Below, piece by piece: positions 9,901 through 17,848 of a stretch of 64,000 nt of DNA. Location of the stretch: NCBI GenBank assembly GCA_021783515.1, contig JAJXTV010000008.1:1-64000 (forward strand). The letters run 5' to 3'. Made by a program: the position numbers and the translations under genes. This stretch comes from Nitrospirota bacterium. GTDB taxonomy: Bacteria; Nitrospirota; Thermodesulfovibrionia; Thermodesulfovibrionales; UBA6898. The notes below the pieces were generated by a model that saw only the letters and a list, made by a program, of their open reading frames with translations, made no database searches and was not told the origin of the DNA. Every line of letters begins with the position of its first letter. Positions within the stretch are counted from its first letter, which is position 1.

Positions 9901-10262
9901 GACATTACGTGAGGGAGAGGGGCGACTATCACGGCAACCTCGCCCTGAAGAAGATTGCGGAGCTTCTCAGAAGAAATGTCAGAGGGTCCGACGTCGTCGT
10001 GCGGTACGGGGGAGACGCCTTCAGCGTCGTGCTCCCCAATACGATGATCGCTCCGGCGGTAACTCTCGGCAAACGGTTTCACTCGATCATACGCGACTAT
10101 CCCTTCCTCCATGAGGAGGTCCAGCCGAAGGGCAGGCTCACCGCCAGTGTCGGGGTGGCCGCTTTCAGGGGCCAGGAGACGGAGGAACTGATCAAGTGCT
10201 CCGAGACGGCGCTCGCGCGGGCGCTGCAGAAAGGCGGAAATACAGTGGAGGTGTACGAATAA
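6921..10262 (+). CDS. Giant hybrid histidine kinase: Rossmann-GAF-PAS-HisKA-HATPase-REC-REC-degenerate GGDEF
   Basis: 1113 residues from the ATG that overlaps the previous stop. The order is: an N-terminal dinucleotide-binding-like segment (VAIVGAGKAG, residues 4-13; about 1-110); GAF (about 125-260); PAS (about 285-400); coiled coil; HisKA with phospho-His at residue 449 (MSHELRTPLN); HATPase with DRGIGI and GTGLGLAL; a receiver (VVEDDLP...LDVMLPRKDG); a second degenerate receiver (LISGDRET...LIDLGTC); and a C-terminal diguanylate-cyclase-like domain. The cyclase signature is GGDAF rather than GG(D/E)EF, and the FKxxND stretch is lost, so cyclase activity is doubtful. Soluble: no TM helices seen. 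The sensory input may be a nucleotide cofactor, but that is inference. Confidence 0.9.
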   Translation: MIKVAIVGAGKAGCALLDLFQANGTVRTVGITDVDEAAPALSAARGWGIFIAKDLEELCRLGADLIMNVTGDPAVSGQIRQIAPGTEVVEGTGAKFLWEMVRRQETAKKDMKTLYANGLVLTSSKSLTDVLSTTLDKAMQLTEAPAGSIALCLRGEMRMAVSRGLKESITDLARWKPRPAGLTSFLLKQKEPLAVEDISVHPLFENHRLLKEGIRALLACPLKINGDIVGILYLDDFRPREFSERHKNLIGLFGSQAAQAIDKFSILDELYRVIGDLDGTTAYLKNVLDDSGDMIVTTDAGGLVVEFSRGGERILGYSRDEAVGRNAADFYVDPAERQRLLAMLGSGGMVHNYETRLKKKDGSIIDISLTLSPLRDKTGKVIGTVGVSKDITEDKRLRNELAKSNEELRDLNIRLEDKVIERTRELEKINWELTRANQVKARFISNMSHELRTPLNSILGFSEILIEETFGRLNDRQKRHVSNISASGKHLLQLVNNILDLAKIEAGKIELSYEDFRVREAVEEVVMIMQSLSAKKSVRMEVEIDPAVSVFNADKVKFKQILYNLISNAIKFTPEGGAAGIKVGLASNRDALIPWAVDGQDLMKVTVWDRGIGIREDNLERIFEEFEQVDPSFSKNYQGTGLGLALTKKLVELHGGQINARSVHGEGSEFTFYLPAAVPEAGAGQPEAFEPAATAFPWVPAEAPLVLVVEDDLPTSEILTIHLSKAGYKVAHAYDGVEAISKAKDLKPFAVTLDVMLPRKDGWEVLQSLKADAETRDIPVIIHSIVDNKDLAYALGASDYLMKPVDKMTLIGKLGELSLHIKKSVSPVSLLLISGDRETQDYLAAMFEGNGVLFHAAAGEEEGMELASATGPTMILIDLGTCGFEFIKRLKANPSTTGIPIFAVTNKDLSVEERLSLTGQIERIFRKNSLVPQDLILHLKNVEILHPKRAGLIDDLTGLFNHRYFQLRLAQEVNRSVRYKLPLTLILLDIDHFGHYVRERGDYHGNLALKKIAELLRRNVRGSDVVVRYGGDAFSVVLPNTMIAPAVTLGKRFHSIIRDYPFLHEEVQPKGRLTASVGVAAFRGQETEELIKCSETALARALQKGGNTVEVYE

Positions 10263-10263
10263 A

Positions 10264-11919
10264 GTGGATAACGTACTATCGGTGATCCCCCTCGGCGGCG
10301 TCGAGGAGATCGGGATGAATATGACCATACTGGAATATGGGGAAGACATGATCGTGATCGACGCCGGACTGATGTTTCCCGAGGAGGACATGCTCGGGAT
10401 CGATTTCGTCATCCCCGACTTCACCTATATCCTCGAAAACAGGGACAAGGTGCGGGGGATCATCCTTTCGCACGGCCACGAGGACCATACCGGCGCCCTC
10501 CCCTTCCTCCTGAAGGAGCTGAAGGTGCCGATCTACGGCACGCCGCTGACGCTCGGCCTCGTCCGCGAAAAGCTTAAGGAGCATAACCTTGAGGACGTCG
10601 AGCTCAATGCCGTGCTCCCGCGCGGGGTCGTCAGGCTCGGCGTCTTCGAAGTAGAGTTCATCCGGGTGACCCACAGCATTGTCGACGGCGTGGGGTTCGG
10701 AATCACGACCCCCGTCGGCGCGATCGTGCATACCGGCGACTTCAAGCTCGACCCCACCCCCGTAGACGGGCAGCTGATGGACTTCCACAAGTTCTCCGAG
10801 TACGGCGAACGGGGAACCGTGCTCCTCATGTCCGACAGCACTAATGCGGAAAAAGGCGGCTTCACCTTCTCGGAAAAAGAGGTGAGAAGGGCGTTCGAAG
10901 ATGTCTTTTCGACCGCCAAAGGCAGGATCATTATCGCCACCTTCGCCTCGAATATCCACCGGATCCAGCAGGTGATCGACGTCGCGGTGATGTTCGGCCG
11001 GAAGGTGATTCTCTCCGGAAAAAGCCTCGTCGCCAACGCCCAGATCGCGCTTGACCTCGGTTACCTCAGGATACCCAGGGACATGTGGGTGAAGCTCGAC
11101 GAGCTGAAGAACCTTGCGGACAACGAGGTCGTGATCATCACGACCGGCAGCCAGGGCGAGCCGATGAGCGTGCTCTCCCGGATCGCCACCGACGAGCACA
11201 AGACGATCAAGGCAAAAGACGGCGACGTCGTTATCCTCTCGGCGAAGATGATCCCCGGCAACGAGCGGTCGATCGGAAGGATCATCAACCACCTCTTCAG
11301 GCGCGGCGCAGACGTGATCTACGAAAAAGTGTCGGAGATCCACGTATCGGGGCATGCTTCGAAAGAGGAACTGAAGCTGATGCTCAACCTCGTGAAGCCG
11401 AAATATTTCATGCCGGTCCACGGCGAGTTCCGCCACAAGATCTACCACTCCCGGCTCGCGGAGAAGACCGTCGTCCCGAAGGAAAACATCTTCATACTCG
11501 ATGACGGAGACGTGCTGGAAATCACCCCCGAAGGCGCCGCCAGGGGTGGTACGGTCACCTCGGGCAGGATTTACGTCGACGGCAAGGGGGTCGGAGACGT
11601 CGAGGACATGGTGCTTCGCGACAGGAGAAGGCTCGCCCACGACGGCATCGTCCTGATCCTGATCGGGATAGAAAAGCTGACCGGCGCGATCACCTCCGGC
11701 CCTGACATTATATCGCGCGGCTTCGTCTTCGAGGACGCGTCTCAGGACGTGATCAACGACGTGAAGGAACTCGTCATCAATACCCTGAGGGAGCTCGGCC
11801 CCGAGGTCGTCTCCGACAAGTCCCTCATCCAGGCGAAGATCCGGTCGGTCTTGAAGAAGTATCTCAGAAACACGATGGAGCGAAAGCCGATGATCATGCC
11901 GATCATTTTCGAGGTGTAG
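10264..11919 (+). CDS. rnj: Ribonuclease J
   Basis: 551 residues, family-typical. A metallo-beta-lactamase/beta-CASP nuclease combining endonucleolytic and 5'-3' exonucleolytic RNA decay. The metal site HGHEDHTG (near residue 68) is intact, followed by HTGDFKLD, the beta-CASP segment with SDSTNAE, and the C-terminal HVSGHAS and PVHGE motifs. The start is GTG at 10264, one base after the kinase stop, so the two are probably cotranscribed. A mature RNase J in the absence of any RNase E here suits leaderless or 5'-end-dependent decay. Confidence 0.96.
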   Translation: MDNVLSVIPLGGVEEIGMNMTILEYGEDMIVIDAGLMFPEEDMLGIDFVIPDFTYILENRDKVRGIILSHGHEDHTGALPFLLKELKVPIYGTPLTLGLVREKLKEHNLEDVELNAVLPRGVVRLGVFEVEFIRVTHSIVDGVGFGITTPVGAIVHTGDFKLDPTPVDGQLMDFHKFSEYGERGTVLLMSDSTNAEKGGFTFSEKEVRRAFEDVFSTAKGRIIIATFASNIHRIQQVIDVAVMFGRKVILSGKSLVANAQIALDLGYLRIPRDMWVKLDELKNLADNEVVIITTGSQGEPMSVLSRIATDEHKTIKAKDGDVVILSAKMIPGNERSIGRIINHLFRRGADVIYEKVSEIHVSGHASKEELKLMLNLVKPKYFMPVHGEFRHKIYHSRLAEKTVVPKENIFILDDGDVLEITPEGAARGGTVTSGRIYVDGKGVGDVEDMVLRDRRRLAHDGIVLILIGIEKLTGAITSGPDIISRGFVFEDASQDVINDVKELVINTLRELGPEVVSDKSLIQAKIRSVLKKYLRNTMERKPMIMPIIFEV

Positions 11920-12256
11920 GAAGCTGCCGCCGCGACTGCGACCGGTAATGCCCCCCTTGTCGTCGGTTAGTTGCCGCGGGAAATCCGGGAGTTCATCCGG
12001 TTGCAATAATCATCTGATACACCGACTAACGCGCAGCACCATCGGCTTCAGAAGACGCGGGGTTTCCCCTCCAAACATGCATGCAGGCATTTAACCTGAG
12101 AGTTGTGGTGTACCGCCTCATCCATCTATTTAGACACAGGAAAAGGGGAAAGGTTTAGATTTTTTTGCGGGCGACTTTTTTTTGCCGCCGCACCCCCGCC
12201 GGTATCAATAAGAGGCAAGATATATTTGGACTCACCCTATCTGCTATAATTTCCTC
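11920..12256. other. Intergenic region before uppP
   Basis: No gene supported. It contains an imperfect dyad (GTCGGTTAG near 11960 versus CCGACTAAC near 12023), two T-rich runs near 12160-12190, and the uppP -10 element at its right end. Confidence 0.5.
12245..12250 (+). promoter_or_regulatory. Consensus -10 of a leaderless uppP promoter
   Basis: A perfect TATAAT lies 6 nt before the uppP ATG (12257), so the predicted transcription start coincides with the start codon. No recognisable -35 at 16-18 nt and no Shine-Dalgarno sequence. Confidence 0.6.
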
Positions 12257-13024
12257 ATGTTCGAGGCGCTTATTCTCGGTATCGTCCAGGGCCTGACTGA
12301 GTTCCTTCCGGTCAGCAGCACCGCTCACCTGATCCTCTTCCCCTGGTTTTTGAACTGGGGAGGCGTTCTCGACTCCCTCACCTTCGACATCGCCCTTCAC
12401 GCCGGGACGCTCTGCGCCCTTCTCGTCTGCTTCTGGAGGGACTGGCTCGATATCTTGCTGAGAAAGCGGCGGCTCCTTCTTCTGATCGTCCTTGCGTCGG
12501 TGCCTGCCGGGATCCTCGGCATACTCTTCGAAAAGATCGTCGAAAGCAAACTGAGAAGCCCTCTCGTCATCGCTATCTCTCTTGCCGTGATCGGCCTCTT
12601 CCTGCTTGCCTCGGAAAGGGCATACAAGCACCGGAAGGTCGATGATATCGGCCTGCTGGACGCGATCGTGATCGGACTTTCGCAGGCGGTTGCCCTCATC
12701 CCCGGCGTCTCCCGGTCCGGCGTCACCATATCGTCCGGGATATTCATGGGACTCGAAAGGGAGGATGCGGCGCGGTTTTCCTTTCTCCTGTCGACTCCGG
12801 TAATCGGCGGCGCAGTCCTTCTTCACCTGAAGAAGATGCTGGCGGGGGGTGAAGGACATGATCTCCCGCTCTTTGCGGTTGGCTTTGTCGCCTCGGCGGT
12901 GACCGGGCTTATCGCGATCAAGTTCCTCCTGAACTTCCTGAAGAAACATCCGGTGAATGTCTTCGCCTATTACCGGTTCGTGCTGGCTGCTGTTATAATG
13001 ATAGGGATATGGCTGAAAGGGTAA
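12257..13024 (+). CDS. uppP: Undecaprenyl-diphosphate phosphatase
   Basis: 255 residues, polytopic. It recycles the C55 lipid carrier for peptidoglycan and other envelope polymers by removing a phosphate from undecaprenyl diphosphate. The two signature motifs are present: GLTEFLPVSSTAHL near the N-terminus (catalytic Glu/Ser region) and PGVSRSGVT in the middle. Seven to eight hydrophobic segments follow. The gene overlaps ftsK by 16 nt. An overlapping cell-wall/division gene order suggests coordinated envelope expression. Confidence 0.95.
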   Translation: MFEALILGIVQGLTEFLPVSSTAHLILFPWFLNWGGVLDSLTFDIALHAGTLCALLVCFWRDWLDILLRKRRLLLLIVLASVPAGILGILFEKIVESKLRSPLVIAISLAVIGLFLLASERAYKHRKVDDIGLLDAIVIGLSQAVALIPGVSRSGVTISSGIFMGLEREDAARFSFLLSTPVIGGAVLLHLKKMLAGGEGHDLPLFAVGFVASAVTGLIAIKFLLNFLKKHPVNVFAYYRFVLAAVIMIGIWLKG

Positions 13025-15150
13025 AAAGGGCCGGCCAGGAGGTCCTCGGCATACTCTCCGCCCTGGGGAGCGTCTACCTCGGCCTGAGCGTCTACACCTA
13101 TTCGAAGTGGGACCCTTCTTTCTTCACCTATACCAAAACGCCTTCAAGAAATTACGGCGGGGTCGCCGGCGCATACCTCGCCGATATCCTCGTGTCGGCC
13201 GGGGGCTACGTCGCCTTTGCGGCGCCGGTCTTTCTCCTTCTCTACGGTATCAGGAGACTGCTGGGGAAGGAGCGGCAGCGGATCTACCTCGCCGGCGCGC
13301 TCCTGTTCCTCTTTTCGTCGTCCGCCCTGATCTCGCTCTTCTGCGAGACCTTCAACCTCGGGACCGACATCACCCCCGGGGGGATCGTCGGCTCCGGGAC
13401 GGCGCATTTCCTTGAACGATACCTCTCCCTTCTCGGCGCCTATCTCTTTTCGCTTTCGGGGTTTCTCGCCTCTATCGTCCTCCTCTCGCCGGTCTCTCTG
13501 TTGTCGCTGTCGTTCAGGAGGGGCGGGACGATACCCGAGCCGAAAAATGTGAAGCCGGGCATAGTCGAGGAGAAGATACTCGTCAACGAACCCGAAAAGT
13601 CGGGCGCCGGCTCGCTGCCGACCGGGCCGGTCGTGAAGGAGCGTGCCGCTTCCGACCCTCTTCCGGAGCTGATGCCGGAGACCGAAGCCGAGGCTGATAT
13701 CGCAGCGGACACGCCGGCGGAGATAAGGCCGTCCCGTCCCAAAGGGGCCGCCAGAGGGACCGGATATATGCTCCCTTCGATCGATTTTCTGATCTCCTAC
13801 GATACCTCTTCCCTGCGGCCGTCGAAGGACGAGCTGTTTGCGAATTCGTCGCTTCTGGAAGGCAAACTCGTCGATTTTGACGTGGAAGGCAAGATCACGC
13901 ATGTCCATCCCGGGCCGGTCGTGACGATGTACGAGTTCGAGCCGGCGCCGGGCGTGAAGATCAACAGGGTCGTCTCGCTCGCCGACGACCTGACGCTGGC
14001 GCTCAAGGCCCAGAGCACGCGAGTCTCGCCCATCCCGGGCAAATCCACGATAGGGATCGAGGTGCCGAACAAGCAGAGGGAGGTCGTCTCTCTCCGGGAG
14101 ATCATCTCCTCCGACAGCTTCAGGAAAGGCCATTCGAAGCTGACGCTCGGCCTCGGCAAGGACATCTTCGGAAATCCGATCGTTGCCGACCTCGCAAAGA
14201 TGCCCCATCTGCTCGTTGCGGGGGCCACCGGAGCGGGCAAGAGCGTCTCGATCAACTCGATGGTGATGAGCATCCTCTACAAATCGACGCCGGCAGAGGT
14301 GAAGATGCTGATGATCGACCCGAAGCTCCTGGAGCTCTCGATGTACGAGGACATCCCCCACCTCATCTCGCCGGTGATCACCAACCCCAAGAAGGCTGCT
14401 GAGGCCCTCAAGAAGATGGTCTTCGAGATGGAGCGGAGATACCGGCTGCTTGCCGAAAAAGGGGCGCGAAACATCGATAGCTATAACAAGCAGTCCTCCG
14501 AGGAGGAGAAGCTCCCTTATATCATCATCTTCATCGACGAGCTCGCCGACCTGATGTTCGCCTCCTCGAACGAGGTGGAGGATTCGATCACCCGGCTCGC
14601 CCAGATGGCACGGGCGGCGGGGATCCACCTGATCATCGCAACGCAGAGGCCCTCGGTCGACGTAATCACCGGCCTGATCAAGGCGAACTTCCCGGCCAGG
14701 ATATCCTTCCAGGTCTTCTCGAAGATCGACTCCCGGACGATCCTCGACACGCAGGGCGCCGAACAGCTTCTCGGCAAGGGCGACATGCTCCTGATGCTGC
14801 CGGGATCGAGGATCATCCGGGTCCACGGCGCGCTGATCACCGAGGAAGAAATCCTCGCCGCCACGAAGTTTATCAAGTCACAGGGCAATCCGGACTACTC
14901 GATATTCGAGGAGATCCCGTCGGAAGAGCCGGCGGCGGAAGAGCCTTCCGGCGATCGGGACGAGATGTATTACAAGGCGATCGAGTTCGCGGAGTCGGTG
15001 GGGGAGGTCTCGATCTCTTCCCTTCAGAGGCGTTTCAAGATAGGATATAACAGGGCGGCCCGCATCATGGAGACCATGGGAGAAGACGGGCTCGTCGGCC
15101 CGCCGAAGGGCGCGGGCAAGCCAAGGGATTATATCGGGAGGCACAATTGA
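13009..15150 (+). CDS. ftsK: DNA translocase FtsK/SpoIIIE
   Basis: 713 residues, at the short end of the family. An N-terminal membrane domain with about four helices (1-170) is followed by a short Pro/Glu-rich linker (about 180-250), then the alpha/beta motor domain with Walker A GATGAGKS (about 405-412), Walker B IIFIDELADL, and a C-terminal winged-helix gamma domain (about 650-713) that reads KOPS-like polarity sites. It pumps chromosome termini through the septum. It overlaps uppP at its 5' end and lolA (TTGA) at its 3' end. Confidence 0.96.
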   Translation: MAERVKRAGQEVLGILSALGSVYLGLSVYTYSKWDPSFFTYTKTPSRNYGGVAGAYLADILVSAGGYVAFAAPVFLLLYGIRRLLGKERQRIYLAGALLFLFSSSALISLFCETFNLGTDITPGGIVGSGTAHFLERYLSLLGAYLFSLSGFLASIVLLSPVSLLSLSFRRGGTIPEPKNVKPGIVEEKILVNEPEKSGAGSLPTGPVVKERAASDPLPELMPETEAEADIAADTPAEIRPSRPKGAARGTGYMLPSIDFLISYDTSSLRPSKDELFANSSLLEGKLVDFDVEGKITHVHPGPVVTMYEFEPAPGVKINRVVSLADDLTLALKAQSTRVSPIPGKSTIGIEVPNKQREVVSLREIISSDSFRKGHSKLTLGLGKDIFGNPIVADLAKMPHLLVAGATGAGKSVSINSMVMSILYKSTPAEVKMLMIDPKLLELSMYEDIPHLISPVITNPKKAAEALKKMVFEMERRYRLLAEKGARNIDSYNKQSSEEEKLPYIIIFIDELADLMFASSNEVEDSITRLAQMARAAGIHLIIATQRPSVDVITGLIKANFPARISFQVFSKIDSRTILDTQGAEQLLGKGDMLLMLPGSRIIRVHGALITEEEILAATKFIKSQGNPDYSIFEEIPSEEPAAEEPSGDRDEMYYKAIEFAESVGEVSISSLQRRFKIGYNRAARIMETMGEDGLVGPPKGAGKPRDYIGRHN

Positions 15151-15788
15151 AAATACTGCGGTTTCGTTTGATCGTGGCCGCCGCGGCGTCGATATGGCTT
15201 TTCGGGACGTCCGCCCCTTCGCGCGCTGCGGATGTGAATGCCGAAATCGGGCGCATCCAGAAGGCCTACGAGTCGATCAGGGACCTGAAGGGCTCATTCA
15301 CCCAAAAGAGCGTGATCAAGGACCTGGACAAAACCGAAACCTACAGGGGCCAGTTCTTCATCAAGCCTCCCCTGAAGATGAAGTGGGTCTACGCGGGAAA
15401 GGAGGGCCAGTCGCTGACGATACGCGGGGACACGGTCCTGATATACAAGAAGGCCGAAGGTCAGGCCTACAAAAGCAGGTTCGACAGAAAGACGTATGGC
15501 CAGACCCCGGTGGCGCTCCTGGGGGGATTCGGCAACATCCGGCAGGAGTTCTCGGTCTCGGCGGAGGGAAATGCGCTCATCCTGAAGCCGAAGCAGCCGA
15601 TGGGCGCCGTCACTTCGATCAGGGTATCGCTCTCGGAAGAAGGGTTCCCCATCCGGGGCTTCGAGATCCGCGACTCCCACTCCAACGTCGTAGAGATCGA
15701 GCTCGGGGATGTGAAGACCAATACCGGACTGAAAGACTCGGTCTTCGATCTGACCGTGCCAAAAGGGGTGAATGTCTATGAACAATAA
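15147..15788 (+). CDS. lolA: Outer-membrane lipoprotein carrier LolA
   Basis: 213 residues with a signal peptide (basic start, hydrophobic core, cleavage near SRAAD). The mature part shows the LolA-like beta fold: an N-terminal helix with YESIRDLKGSFTQKS, then P-L-K-M-K-W-V-Y, typical of periplasmic chaperones moving lipoproteins from LolCDE to LolB. The start codon is TTG, overlapping the ftsK stop as TTGA, so expression is coupled to ftsK. No lolB seen nearby. Confidence 0.88.
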   Translation: MKILRFRLIVAAAASIWLFGTSAPSRAADVNAEIGRIQKAYESIRDLKGSFTQKSVIKDLDKTETYRGQFFIKPPLKMKWVYAGKEGQSLTIRGDTVLIYKKAEGQAYKSRFDRKTYGQTPVALLGGFGNIRQEFSVSAEGNALILKPKQPMGAVTSIRVSLSEEGFPIRGFEIRDSHSNVVEIELGDVKTNTGLKDSVFDLTVPKGVNVYEQ

Positions 15789-15823
15789 GACGGCTCCGCG
15801 GTCCCCGGGGAGCGGCCGGTAAG

Positions 15824-17488
15824 ATGCCGCTGGGCGGCATCCCCGAGAAAGAGTTCGTCAACAGGGAAGAGGAGCTTTGCTTTCTGAGACGCCTGGCAGG
15901 GCTCAGAAGAGACGGCCTCGCGGCTAATGTGCTCCTTCTCGGAGGACGCGGCTCGGGCAAGACGGAACTGTTGAAACAGCTCTGCCGCGAGGTCTTCTGG
16001 GAAGGGCGTGAAGTCGTACCGTTCTATTATTCGTTCAGGACCGCCGCGCTCAAAAGCGCCACCTTTGCAAAAGATTATTTCACACGGTTCGTCAAGCAAT
16101 ACATAGCCTTCGTCAAAAAGGAGCCGCTCCTTGCGGACGACGCCGGCACGCCGCTCCGCCGCCTGGCCCCCCTGCTTTCCTCCGAAGGTCTCCAATGGCT
16201 GATCGACGCGGCGGACGAACTGGAGGAACACACGGACGGCGGCGACCTTTACGGCCAGGTCCTCTCTGCCATCTCGGCTCCGGCTGCCGCGGCAAAAAGG
16301 GGCGGCAGACCGGTGCTCGTCATGCTCGACGACTTCTCCGCCTCGGGCCGTCTCTACGAGGCGAGGCAGGGCGATTCCCCGGGGCTCGTCAGCCTCTTCG
16401 AAGAATCGATGAATAACCGTCTCTGCCCGCATATCATCACCGGCTCTCCTGCTGCGGGGCTCGAAGCGATCTTTTCGGACCCTGCTCTTCGCAGGGAGAC
16501 CGAGCGGATGCGGCTCCTCCCTCTTCCCGAAGACGCCGCCTGCGACTATTTCACCGGCCTGCTCCGGAAGATGCAGATTCCCTGCGAACGCCGGGCGGCA
16601 CTCCTCCTGGCGGGCAGGGTCCGGGGCAATCCCCTTTACCTCAGAAACATGGCGAAGGCCGCGTCCAAGATGAAAAAGAAAGTCTTCGGAGAAGACGACA
16701 TCTCCGAATGCTACTGCTCCGACATCGCTTTCGGAGAGACCGCCTTCTACTGGACCTCTGTCCTCGCCGAGGGGATACCCTCGCGGGGGCTCGCCAGGAC
16801 CGTGCTGAAGCTCCTCATGCTGCGCCTCGATAAACCGGGCATGGAAAACGCAGAGAGGCTGAGCCGGGTCCTCGGAGTGCGCGATGCGGATCTCGGGACG
16901 ACGCTCGATCTGATCGAGGCAAACGGCCTCGGCCTCTGCGACGACCCGGTCTTCGACGACTTCGTCCGGGCGCTCTTCATGAAACAGATTGAGGGACGGT
17001 CCGACGACGACATAAGGGAAGCGCTCGGAAAGCGGTTTGGGGAGCAGACGGATGACTCGCGCTTCGAGATGGTGATCCCCATGACCGACCAGGCGGAGCT
17101 GGTTGCAGCGCGCGCGGTCGAGCAAATAGGCAGAAACCTCAGTCTCGACCAGGACCTTCTGAACTCCATTCAGTTGGCCCTCGTCGAGACCTGCATCAAC
17201 GCGATGGAACATAGCGGAAGCTACGAAAGGAAGATCCGTCTCTCCGTCGTCTCGTCGGCGGAGAGGCTCGAGATCGCCATCGAGAGCCCCGGCAGGCATT
17301 TCTCGCTAGACTCGCTGAAGGAGACCCCGGTGGAAGAGAAGCTCGCTGCCGGCAAAAAGAGGGGATGGGGGTTCACGCTGATCCGAAAGACAATGGACGA
17401 CGTACGGGTCGAAAGGGTGAATGACCGCACGAGAGTGACGCTCGTGAAGAATATCCGCCTCGTCCGGGACGGGAAGGCGCTGAAGTGA
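15824..17488 (+). CDS. P-loop ATPase fused to an RsbW-like anti-sigma/serine kinase domain
   Basis: 554 residues. The N-terminal AAA/STAND-like ATPase carries Walker A GGRGSGKT (residues 40-47) and a Walker-B-like VLVMLDDFSASG near 165. A helical middle follows. The C-terminal 110 residues form a GHKL ATPase of the RsbW/SpoIIAB type: N-box ETCINAMEHS near residue 454 and the glycine box GWGFTLIRKTMDDV. RsbW-like domains phosphorylate STAS antagonists, and a STAS gene overlaps the end of this one (ATGA-type, 17485). The fusion suggests a NTP-gated partner-switching kinase. No sigma factor is adjacent. Confidence 0.85.
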   Translation: MPLGGIPEKEFVNREEELCFLRRLAGLRRDGLAANVLLLGGRGSGKTELLKQLCREVFWEGREVVPFYYSFRTAALKSATFAKDYFTRFVKQYIAFVKKEPLLADDAGTPLRRLAPLLSSEGLQWLIDAADELEEHTDGGDLYGQVLSAISAPAAAAKRGGRPVLVMLDDFSASGRLYEARQGDSPGLVSLFEESMNNRLCPHIITGSPAAGLEAIFSDPALRRETERMRLLPLPEDAACDYFTGLLRKMQIPCERRAALLLAGRVRGNPLYLRNMAKAASKMKKKVFGEDDISECYCSDIAFGETAFYWTSVLAEGIPSRGLARTVLKLLMLRLDKPGMENAERLSRVLGVRDADLGTTLDLIEANGLGLCDDPVFDDFVRALFMKQIEGRSDDDIREALGKRFGEQTDDSRFEMVIPMTDQAELVAARAVEQIGRNLSLDQDLLNSIQLALVETCINAMEHSGSYERKIRLSVVSSAERLEIAIESPGRHFSLDSLKETPVEEKLAAGKKRGWGFTLIRKTMDDVRVERVNDRTRVTLVKNIRLVRDGKALK

Positions 17489-17847
17489 GCCCGTCTTCCT
17501 TTCAGGTGACGTCCCGGCTAATCGACGACGTCGCGATCATTTATCCACGCGGCTACCTCAACAACCTTTCCGGAGAAAATATCGTCAGCGAATGCGCCCG
17601 GCACGCGCAGGCGGGCGTGAGAAAGATCATCGTGAATTTCCGCGATACCGACCTGATCAACTCCATAGGGATATCCTTTCTCCTGACCGTTATGGAAGAC
17701 CTGCGGGACGCCGGGGGGACGCTCTGCTTCTCCGGGATGAAGAAGGCACATCTCGATACCTTCGAGATGCTCGGTCTGACGAAATATTTCCTCCTTTTCA
17801 CTGACGAAGACGCCGCCCTCCGGGCGCTCGGGGGCGGGCAGGTGTGA
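17485..17847 (+). CDS. STAS-domain anti-sigma-factor antagonist
   Basis: 120 residues consisting of one STAS domain. The phospho-site loop reads DLINSIGIS; Ser60 aligns with the regulated serine of SpoIIAA/RsbV (D-S-x-G), with Asn replacing the preceding Asp. It starts with GTG overlapping the upstream ATPase/kinase stop and is followed after 1 nt by the GAF-HD-GYP gene. The three genes look like one partner-switch unit whose output could be c-di-GMP hydrolysis; that link is inference. Confidence 0.88.
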   Translation: MSPSSFQVTSRLIDDVAIIYPRGYLNNLSGENIVSECARHAQAGVRKIIVNFRDTDLINSIGISFLLTVMEDLRDAGGTLCFSGMKKAHLDTFEMLGLTKYFLLFTDEDAALRALGGGQV

Positions 17848-17848
17848 G

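Noticed and set aside
9982..10050. Active diguanylate cyclase in the giant hybrid kinase
   Set aside because: The signature is GGDAF and the substrate-binding FKxxND stretch is missing.
10276..12006. Long antisense frame opposite RNase J
   Set aside because: Same reason: Asp/His/Arg-rich shadow of a conserved gene.
16113..16295. Small antisense frames inside the ATPase/kinase gene
   Set aside because: Arg/Pro/Gly-rich shadow frames without ribosome sites or recognisable content.
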